Assembly: GCA_009773495.1 (NCBI GenBank)
Contig: WSXW01000014.1
Span: forward strand, 1,983-49,834
From: Bacillota bacterium
Lineage (GTDB): Bacteria > Bacillota > UBA994
Direction of reading: 5' to 3'
DNA length: 47,852 nt
Positions 25,124 through 31,511 of the stretch are shown here, one piece after another. The translations under genes and the position numbers were made by a program. Numbering within the stretch: the first letter of the stretch is position 1; each line of letters starts with the position of its first letter. The notes under the pieces were generated by a model that saw only the letters and a program-made list of their open reading frames with translations, ran no database searches and was not told the DNA's origin.

Positions 25124-25546
25124 ATGTTTTTTTTAGAAATTAGAGCCCTTATACATCAGTGTGTCCGGTTAGGAACGTTTTTCTACCTTGAGGCCGAAGA
25201 AGCAAACGGATTAGTCAGCACAGGTAGAGATGAATATCATTTGTCAGTTGAGTTTGAACCGGGAGAGCGAATGGCAGCTTTAGGTAGGGTCTGCATAATT
25301 CAATTTGATGCAGCTTGTTTAGGTCGGACCGACCATGGCGTGTTACCACCTGTAGCTATACTAGGTCTACTCAAGTCCCTGCGACTGCGCACTAATCATG
25401 TGCAGACGCCGCATGATATAGCAAGGAGTGTGTACCTGTGGGTACATGACAACGTCAAGGGGAGGGTTATTCGATTAGACGATAAACATGTGAATCTCTT
25501 ACCCCTTGAATCAGGTCAGTTTCTCATTGAACTAGAACAAAAATAA
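25124..25546 (+). CDS. Plus-strand gene of unknown function
   Basis: I do not recognise this 140-residue protein. It is the only plausible plus-strand gene between 0.5 and 44.6 kb. ATG 25124 is used because GCGAGG precedes it. It is soluble, with no signal peptide. Segments such as YHLSVEFEPGERM, RVCIIQFDA, ARSVYLWVHDNVKGRVI and HVNLLPLESGQFLIEL suggest an alpha/beta or beta-barrel fold. It diverges from dapB with about 50 bases between starts and converges on ridA through a shared terminator. That pattern fits a small regulatory or flavour gene inserted between two operons. Confidence 0.65.
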   Translation: MFFLEIRALIHQCVRLGTFFYLEAEEANGLVSTGRDEYHLSVEFEPGERMAALGRVCIIQFDAACLGRTDHGVLPPVAILGLLKSLRLRTNHVQTPHDIARSVYLWVHDNVKGRVIRLDDKHVNLLPLESGQFLIELEQK

Positions 25547-25569
25547 GCCCCCAGTGGGGGGCTTGTTTT
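25543..25569. terminator. Bidirectional terminator between convergent genes
   Basis: AAGCCCCC and GGGGGCTT pair around AGTG, with GTTTTA on the plus side and TTATTTTTG on the minus side. It serves the plus-strand gene ending at 25546 and ridA ending at 25568. Confidence 0.9.
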
Positions 25570-26026
25570 ACTCTACCTCAACTATCATCTCTACTTCTAC
25601 AGCTGCGTTTAGAGGAAGCCCCGACATCCCAATAGCTGCTCTGGCATGAATGCCCCTGTCACCAAAAACGCTTTGCAGTAGTTCGGATGCTCCGTTTACT
25701 ACTTTAGGCTGATCACCTGATTCTGGCACACTGTTAACAAATCCAGTAACCTTGACAATCCGCTTGATGCGGTTTAAGTCTGGCTCAATAGTCTTAATGG
25801 CTGCTAGACAGTTAATAGCACAAATGCGTGCCGCTTCGTAGCCTTCTGCTACATCAACGTCGCGACCCAAAATACCTTTGAACTTTAGCTCTCCGGCGAC
25901 CATAGGCAACTGACCCGAAACAAAGATGAGATTTCCAGTACGAACCGCCGGAACGTAAGCTGCGACGGGTTTTGTAGCTTGCGGAATCGTAATCCCTAAC
26001 TCTAGTAGACGTGCTTCAATAGACAT
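25568..26026 (-). CDS. RidA family enamine/imine deaminase
   Basis: This 152-residue protein belongs to the longer RidA (YjgF/YER057c) branch. LIFVSGQLPM, AARICAINCLAAIKTIE and a late HARAAIGMSGLPLNAAVEVEMI carry the family pattern, including the arginine that binds the carboxylate of 2-aminoacrylate-type imines. It is expected to clear reactive enamines made by PLP enzymes. A clean GGGAGG precedes the ATG. It appears to be monocistronic. Confidence 0.93.
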   Translation of the reverse strand: MSIEARLLELGITIPQATKPVAAYVPAVRTGNLIFVSGQLPMVAGELKFKGILGRDVDVAEGYEAARICAINCLAAIKTIEPDLNRIKRIVKVTGFVNSVPESGDQPKVVNGASELLQSVFGDRGIHARAAIGMSGLPLNAAVEVEMIVEVE

Positions 26027-26106
26027 ATACGACCTCCCAAAACAATCTTATCTAAGGCTAATCTTGCCACAGTAGGGCGAGAAAATCAATGTTAGCTCAT
26101 CGTATC

Positions 26107-26610
26107 TTACGTAAAGAGCTTGGTACACACAAAAACAGCTGCTACGACGCCGGCTAGGTCTGCAATCAAACCAGTCATTAGACTGTGGCGTATTTTTTTT
26201 ATACCTATGGTGCCGAAATAAACGGTAATGATATAGAACGTGGTATCTGTGCTGCCTTGTATGGTTGATGCCACCAAGCCGATAAAAGAATCCGGCCCTT
26301 GTTGCTCCAGAATCTTGGCCGTGACTGCTAGCGAACCGCTACCAGTAAGGGGCCTCAAAAGGACCAAGGGTAAGACCTCTCTGGGAAATCCGAAATGCTC
26401 TAGTCCCCCGCCCACTCGGTCCATCAGCACATTCAGTAACCCCGAACCTTGCAAGGTATTAATGGCTAGAATCATAGCGAGGATAAAAGGAAATAGTCGT
26501 ATTGTAGTCATCGCCCCATGCTTAGCGCCTTCTACGAACTCATCAAAAACAGGCACCTTGCGAATTACTCCTACAACGACGATTAACATGCAAATCAAAA
26601 GTACAATCAT
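26107..26610 (-). CDS. spmB: Spore maturation protein B
   Basis: SpmB is a nucleoside-transporter-gate-like membrane protein that works with SpmA in dehydrating the spore core. The 167-residue form from ATG 26610 is chosen because GGAGG lies 8 bases upstream, and it makes a four-base ATGA overlap with spmA. The first hydrophobic segment (VLLICMLIVVVGVI) is followed by KHGAMTTIRLFPFILAM, LTGSGSLAVTAKIL, QGSTDTTFYIITVYFG and a final helix, as in the family. Confidence 0.93.
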   Translation of the reverse strand: MIVLLICMLIVVVGVIRKVPVFDEFVEGAKHGAMTTIRLFPFILAMILAINTLQGSGLLNVLMDRVGGGLEHFGFPREVLPLVLLRPLTGSGSLAVTAKILEQQGPDSFIGLVASTIQGSTDTTFYIITVYFGTIGIKKIRHSLMTGLIADLAGVVAAVFVCTKLFT

Positions 26611-27191
26611 GGGCGCCACCTCCTGCGTAACACCCTGTCTACTACCAGCCCAGTGATGGTTGCTATAATGCTCGCGAGAAGTGTGCTAGCCACTATGGCG
26701 GTGGGATTAGCGCTCTTTGCTGCTATCCGCAGACCAATCACGGTTGCTGGGAATATGGTAAGACCCGTAGTGTTGAGTGCCAGTAGTGTACACATGGCGT
26801 CAGTAGCCGTATCGGGCTGTGGGTTCCTGCTCTGCATCTGGCGCATGGCCTCTAGCCCTAAGGGGGTAGCGGCGTTTCCCAAGCCAAGCAGGGTGGCACA
26901 TACATTCATTACAACCGCAGAAAGCGCAGCATCATGTTCTTTTAAAGAGGGAAACATAAACTGGAACAGAGGGCGAAGCAAATGACCTAATGAGCGAACA
27001 AGACCTGCCTTTTCCGCAATGCGGTTTAAACCAGACCAGAAGGCTACAATGCCCACTAGGCCCATGGTCAGAGCTATAGCCTGCTCCCCACTCTTAGTAA
27101 GGGTGTTGCCTAAGGCAGTTGCCTCCTGTCCATTTAGTAGACCGTAGCCAACACCAATAATCATCAGCACAGCCCAGACAATGTTCATCAT
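26607..27191 (-). CDS. spmA: Spore maturation protein A
   Basis: SpmA is the partner of SpmB, with 194 residues and about five membrane segments. The conserved core includes GLVGIVAFWSGLNRIAEKAG, RPLFQFMFPSLK, NVCATLLGLGNAATPLGLEAM and NTTGLTIFPATVIGLR. The gene is bracketed by four-base overlaps with dacB upstream and spmB downstream, the same dacB-spmA-spmB order as in Bacillus. Confidence 0.95.
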   Translation of the reverse strand: MMNIVWAVLMIIGVGYGLLNGQEATALGNTLTKSGEQAIALTMGLVGIVAFWSGLNRIAEKAGLVRSLGHLLRPLFQFMFPSLKEHDAALSAVVMNVCATLLGLGNAATPLGLEAMRQMQSRNPQPDTATDAMCTLLALNTTGLTIFPATVIGLRIAAKSANPTAIVASTLLASIIATITGLVVDRVLRRRWRP

Positions 27192-28330
27192 ACGAGTGTT
27201 TGTAGGGAGCCGTGGACAAATCTAATATAATTTATGCCCCCTCGCAGTAGTTTGCGCAACCAAGACTTATCAGTGGAGGCTTGATCCGTCATTAAGGGGA
27301 TTCTTGCTACCTCCTTACCCCCGATGCGAACGGTCAGTTGCCCAACAAACTGGCCTTTAGATACAGGTAGTCCTAGTTCTAACGGCATAAAAAGCTCAAA
27401 ACCAACGTCGAGATTTTCGTCGTTCTTAGCCACCCATTTTAACTCTCCCGCTGTCACTGCGCCGACGCTGGACGGCTTGCCGTCCTTTACAGGGACATAC
27501 CCTTGGAATACCCCGGAAGTTACAAGGTCGACTCGGTGGAAGTTTTTAAATCCCCATTCTAAGAGCGCACGGTTTTCTCCATAGTGATCTGGCGAGTCAA
27601 GTACTATGCCCAAGAGTTGCCAGCCCCCCTTGGTAGCAGAGGAAGCTAAGCAGTGTCCAGCTGCTTGAGTCCAGCCGGTTTTTACACCGTCAGCTGCCGA
27701 CATTAGCTGCAAGAGCCGATTCTTGTTGTGCCACACTCGGGGTTGATTATGCCCTTCCCAGGGCGATTCATAACGTTTGACGGCCACTACCTGGTGCACA
27801 AAGGGGTTGAGCAGAGCAGCGCGGGTAATTAGCGCCAGATCGTATGCCGTACTAAAGTGGTTCTGGTTAGACAAGCCATGGGGGTTGCGGAACTTGGTGT
27901 TGTGGGCCCCTAGCTCTACAGCTTTAGCGTTCATCATTTCGGAAAAGCTATCTACGCTTTCCGCTAGGTAATAGGCTATGGCTAAGGCCGCATCGTTTCC
28001 GGAACGGAGCATCAGACCATAGACTAGGTCGCTCAAAGAGATTTTTTCCCCTGGTACAAACCAAATAGCAGAAGGTTCAACTTTAGTGGCGCCAGGGTGG
28101 ACTGTAACAATATCATCTAGCTTGCCACTCTCGGCAGCTAAAAGTGCTGTCATAATTTTGGTTAGACTAGCGATGGGCAGGCGTTGGTGTATGTTCTTGC
28201 CGTATAGTACCTCTCCACTGTTTACGTCCATGAGAATTCCTGCTTTCGCACTTAACCCGATGGCGGAACAAGGCACAGCGAAGAGGCTGAGGCACAGGAG
28301 AATAAGCAATAGCTTCGATAGAGCACGCAA
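27188..28330 (-). CDS. dacB: Sporulation D-alanyl-D-alanine carboxypeptidase (PBP5*-like)
   Basis: DacB trims cortex stem peptides during sporulation. The start is set at TTG 28330, where GGGAGG precedes it by about 9 bases and a signal peptide begins at once (SKLLLILLCLSLFAVPCSA). Active-site motifs are SLTK at 55-58, SGND near 112 and KTGWT near 213, giving a complete serine DD-peptidase. A C-terminal beta domain and an amphipathic end (LRGGINYIRFVHGSLQTLV) fit membrane attachment. It heads the dacB-spmA-spmB operon, probably under sigma E. Confidence 0.94.
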   Translation of the reverse strand: MRALSKLLLILLCLSLFAVPCSAIGLSAKAGILMDVNSGEVLYGKNIHQRLPIASLTKIMTALLAAESGKLDDIVTVHPGATKVEPSAIWFVPGEKISLSDLVYGLMLRSGNDAALAIAYYLAESVDSFSEMMNAKAVELGAHNTKFRNPHGLSNQNHFSTAYDLALITRAALLNPFVHQVVAVKRYESPWEGHNQPRVWHNKNRLLQLMSAADGVKTGWTQAAGHCLASSATKGGWQLLGIVLDSPDHYGENRALLEWGFKNFHRVDLVTSGVFQGYVPVKDGKPSSVGAVTAGELKWVAKNDENLDVGFELFMPLELGLPVSKGQFVGQLTVRIGGKEVARIPLMTDQASTDKSWLRKLLRGGINYIRFVHGSLQTLV

Positions 28331-28442
28331 TGGGTGGCACCTCCCCTCTATTATCTTTAGAGTATATGGTGAGGGCTCAGCATTTAGCACCGTAGAGGGG
28401 AAAACCAATGGGACGAAGAGGGCACAGTACGTCGTAAACATA

Positions 28443-28476
28443 AAAGTCTGGCCCCGTTGTAGAGCCAGACTTTATA
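28443..28476 (-). terminator. Terminator after gerW
   Basis: AAAGTCTGGC and GCCAGACTTT pair on either side of an 11-12 base loop, with TTATG on the minus side. It separates gerW from the dacB operon. Confidence 0.8.
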
Positions 28477-28513
28477 TTTAGCTGTTATATTGCATTGTAC
28501 CATGAGTCATATT

Positions 28514-28915
28514 TCAGTTGGTTAGCGTAGCAGCATTGCCGTTGGTCGATCGAACCATGTTTTGTATCTGGTTCAGTAACGTTGGTGCCACGTCCATAAG
28601 TCTGTCGACTATCGTGTTGGTGTCAACAGGCAGTAACCGGATATTGCCGCCTCCCACTACAAGGAAGCCGACTGGCTGAATACTTACGCCAGCGCCGGAT
28701 CCACCGCCAAAGGGGAATCCCTCATCACCGTGAGCCTTATTGGGTTCAAACTCACTGCCGCCGGCAGCAAAACCAAAACTAACGCGGGAGATGGGCATTA
28801 TAACGCTGCCATCTGGCGTTTCAACAGGGTCACCCACAATGGTGTTGACGTCCACCATGTCCTTGATGCTTTCCATTGCTGTTTTCATTAAGCCCTGAAT
28901 CGGATGATTTTCCAT
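28514..28915 (-). CDS. ytfJ: GerW/YtfJ family sporulation protein
   Basis: YtfJ (GerW) is a small forespore protein needed for germination with some nutrients in Bacillus. This 133-residue form has GDPVETPDGSVIMPISRVSF, the long glycine-rich GGGSGAGVSIQPVGFLVVGG and a C-terminal helix, all family features. AAGGGGTG precedes the ATG. Its first 86 bases overlap, in another frame, the end of the DUF2953 gene. It would be expected to be under sigma F. Confidence 0.94.
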   Translation of the reverse strand: MENHPIQGLMKTAMESIKDMVDVNTIVGDPVETPDGSVIMPISRVSFGFAAGGSEFEPNKAHGDEGFPFGGGSGAGVSIQPVGFLVVGGGNIRLLPVDTNTIVDRLMDVAPTLLNQIQNMVRSTNGNAATLTN

Positions 28916-29573
28916 CCTGTGTCACCCCTTTCTTGTGCCTCCGCTTTTCCCGTAACATTATGAGTTGCGCAACTATAATGTGTACTACGCGCAAGGAAAA
29001 TATGCACTGAAGAAAAGTCTGGAATCGCTTTTCTCTAAAACTCGGAAACACAGCAATAACAACGCTCTTGTCAGTCACATGTGTGCGTGATTGGATGTAA
29101 CTAAGCAGAATGCCTTTGGTACCCCACAGACTCCCGCATAGTAGTGCGGTTGCTGCTGCATCGCCTACCCCTAATGTCGTTTGCCACGCTAGGGAACGTA
29201 CTTGTACGTGGTCCAGGATGAAATTTATCATAGGTTCAAAAGTATTCTTGAGGCGCCTAAGTTTGTTAATAAACCTGTGCGTTTTTTGAACCTCATGAAC
29301 ATAAAATTCGCTTCGCGCCAAAGCCTGCGGTTTTAATCCTACTTCTTCCTTAGAGAGGGTCTCAAGCTCAAACCGCCAGCCATCCTTCGCCTCATCAAAT
29401 TCCATCACAGGGACTTCGGTCCGTTGATATACCACGCCAAAGGGACCGATAATGCGAATCGTTATCCTGTCGTCGGTACCTTTACGCTCATATTTAACTT
29501 CTATCTCTGCTTGGGCGTAGAGAATGGCGACCACTATTAAGGCAATTAGGAAGAGGATCGCAAATATGACCAT
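28830..29573 (-). CDS. DUF2953 (YtfI-like) membrane protein
   Basis: This 247-residue protein has an N-terminal membrane segment (VIFAILFLIALIVVAILYA) and a beta-strand start to the DUF2953 domain (AEIEVKYERKGTDDRITIRI). A conserved middle follows (LAWQTTLGVGDAAATALLCGSLWG). DUF2953 genes precede ytfJ in spore formers. The last 28 or so residues (from about residue 220, polar and His/Gly-rich) are encoded entirely inside the 5' end of gerW. The original stop was probably lost, and the tail is unlikely to be functional. Confidence 0.85.
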   Translation of the reverse strand: MVIFAILFLIALIVVAILYAQAEIEVKYERKGTDDRITIRIIGPFGVVYQRTEVPVMEFDEAKDGWRFELETLSKEEVGLKPQALARSEFYVHEVQKTHRFINKLRRLKNTFEPMINFILDHVQVRSLAWQTTLGVGDAAATALLCGSLWGTKGILLSYIQSRTHVTDKSVVIAVFPSFREKRFQTFLQCIFSLRVVHIIVAQLIMLREKRRHKKGVTQDGKSSDSGLNENSNGKHQGHGGRQHHCG

Positions 29574-29638
29574 ACACGCTCGTCCTTTCCCGAAACTCTC
29601 CCTAGCTTACCCCAAAAAAAGAGGCGCTATCAGCGCAT

Positions 29639-30157
29639 CTAGTGTGGTAACTCCCCCGGGGGTGGTAAATCCTTAAGCGAGCGCAGGTTAAAGTGTTCGA
29701 GAAAGGCTTCGGTAGTGCCGTATAGTATGGGGCGCCCTACTGTTTCTTTGCGGCCTACTTCGCGCAGCAGATTCTTATCCAGCAAGGTCAGAATGGCCCG
29801 TTCGCACTTTACCCCCCTTATCTCTTCCACTTCGGCTCGGGTAATGGGTTGCTTATACGCTACAATCGCTAGTACCTCTAGAGTCGGTTTAGATAGCTTG
29901 TATTGCCTGCTGGCCCTAAGCTGGACTACGAGCTGTGCTGCGGCGGGTTTCGTCACTAGCTGAAAACCTTCAGCCACTTCTCGCAACCTCACCCCTCGCG
30001 CGGGGTCTTCGAGCAGCTGCTGATACTGTGATACAAGCTGATCAATATCCTGTCCACTGACCGAGAGAACCTCCATTAGACGGGTCCTCTTTACGGGTTC
30101 GGTAGCGGCGAATAATAGTGCCTCAAATAAGCCTAATTTGCTAAGCAACTTGTCCAT
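29639..30157 (-). CDS. scpB: Segregation and condensation protein B
   Basis: ScpB is the winged-helix kite subunit of the bacterial SMC complex. YKLSKPTLEVLAIVAYKQPITRAEVEEIRG and LLREVGRKETVGRPILYGTT are the standard family core. The 172-residue form from ATG 30157 is preferred. A TTG at 30196 would add 13 residues but has a weak ribosome site, while GAGAGG abuts the ATG. It overlaps scpA by 17 bases. Terminal ELPPPGELPH is the usual proline-rich ending. Confidence 0.94.
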   Translation of the reverse strand: MDKLLSKLGLFEALLFAATEPVKRTRLMEVLSVSGQDIDQLVSQYQQLLEDPARGVRLREVAEGFQLVTKPAAAQLVVQLRASRQYKLSKPTLEVLAIVAYKQPITRAEVEEIRGVKCERAILTLLDKNLLREVGRKETVGRPILYGTTEAFLEHFNLRSLKDLPPPGELPH

Positions 30158-30872
30158 CCTCTCTGGCGTGGATGAAAATCTGTCCTGCTTCGTCAATCAA
30201 AAGTACTTCGCCTAAACGAATTAGCTCTAACAATCCCAAGAACAAAACAATAATCTCTAGACGCGAAGAACCACGCGGGAAGATACCCAGTATATGCAGG
30301 CGTCTTTTTTGCGATAACGTGGCATGTAAATGGGATATGGCCTGCGACAGGGTGTACTCCTCGGTGGGTACTTCCATAGACGGTGTTACACGAGTTTTTA
30401 AAGCCTCATCTAGGGCTGCGACTAGCGACATCAGAGAGACGTGTTCGAGAGGGGGAGCGGCTTGAAAGCTCTCGGTGGATGCCATCCCCCTAGAATAGAG
30501 CAGTGCTCCTTCTTCAGCTAGCTGGCCGAGTATCTCTGCAACGCCACGGTAATGTTGGTACTCCAGCAAATGTTCCATAGCCAGAGCTTCCTCATCGATG
30601 ATCTCTTCCTGTGCAGGGTCCGCTGACGGCTGGCGGTCTTCTGGTAATAGTCTGCGGGACTTAAGCCTTAGCAAACCAGCACAGAGCACTAAGTAAGCCC
30701 CTGCATCGTCGGCGTCTAGTGGAGAGTCGGGGCTGAGTATCGCCTCGACGACCTGTCTGGCGATCTGAGTTAAACGCACCGAAAAGACGTCAATTTCTCT
30801 CTGCATAAGCAGCTTAAAGAGAAGAGTTAAGGGGCCCGTGAAATTGTCGATGTCTACGGTAACCTGACTCAT
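30141..30872 (-). CDS. scpA: Segregation and condensation protein A
   Basis: ScpA is the kleisin that bridges SMC and ScpB. This 243-residue protein begins VDIDNFTGPLTLLFKLLMQREIDV, the classical ScpA N terminus that binds the SMC neck. It continues with AYLVLCAGLLRLKSRRLLP and a C-terminal winged helix. It overlaps the M50 protease gene by four bases at its start and scpB at its end. Confidence 0.95.
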   Translation of the reverse strand: MSQVTVDIDNFTGPLTLLFKLLMQREIDVFSVRLTQIARQVVEAILSPDSPLDADDAGAYLVLCAGLLRLKSRRLLPEDRQPSADPAQEEIIDEEALAMEHLLEYQHYRGVAEILGQLAEEGALLYSRGMASTESFQAAPPLEHVSLMSLVAALDEALKTRVTPSMEVPTEEYTLSQAISHLHATLSQKRRLHILGIFPRGSSRLEIIVLFLGLLELIRLGEVLLIDEAGQIFIHAREDGQVA

Positions 30873-31510
30873 ATAAAGAGGCCAACCACATTTGTGACGA
30901 TAAACCAGATAGTACTACTGAGGGCATTTGCCAGCGGTAGGAGTATTATGCTGGAAAGTGGCGTCGCTATAAACACCAGTAGTAGAAACATCCCCCATTG
31001 GCCAAATGTGACTTGGTACTTGTATGATAGTCGTCCAGGTAATAGACCGGCTAATATCTTGGAGCCGTCTAGAGGTGGTATGGGGATAAGGTTAAAGACA
31101 GCAAGAAAGATGTTAAACGAAAACGCCGTGGCCAGCAATTGACTAAGAAAGCTATTACGTAAAGTGTAGAAGGCTAGAACCTGTAGCCACGCTATAACAA
31201 ACGCAGTAATCATATTGGATAACGGCCCAGCGAAAGAGACAAGAATAGTCCCTTTTCTGCGGTCGCGATAGTAGGATGGGTCAATTTCAACAGGGCGCCC
31301 CCAGCCAAAACGGAACAGCCACAGCATAATGAGCCCAATGGGATCAATGTGAGCCAAAGGGTTAAGCGTTAACCTCCCCTGTCGTTTAGGAGTCGGGTCA
31401 CCTAGCCTATGAGAGACGAAGGCATGGGCAAATTCGTGTATAGTTAGAGCTAGGAGCAATGCTGGAATACGAAAGATCATGTCCGGGGACATAAGATTGG
31501 GAAAGCTCAT
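30869..31510 (-). CDS. Site-2 protease family (M50) membrane metalloprotease
   Basis: This 213-residue intramembrane zinc protease has the HEFAHAF motif (HExxH) near residue 24 and the third ligand in NLIPIPPLDGSKI near 141. About five hydrophobic segments follow the short M50 pattern seen next to scpA in many clostridia. The substrate is unknown; short members of this type are not necessarily SpoIVFB. AAAGGAGG precedes the ATG. The gene follows the poly(A)-polymerase fusion directly. Confidence 0.92.
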   Translation of the reverse strand: MSFPNLMSPDMIFRIPALLLALTIHEFAHAFVSHRLGDPTPKRQGRLTLNPLAHIDPIGLIMLWLFRFGWGRPVEIDPSYYRDRRKGTILVSFAGPLSNMITAFVIAWLQVLAFYTLRNSFLSQLLATAFSFNIFLAVFNLIPIPPLDGSKILAGLLPGRLSYKYQVTFGQWGMFLLLVFIATPLSSIILLPLANALSSTIWFIVTNVVGLFI

Positions 31511-31511
31511 G

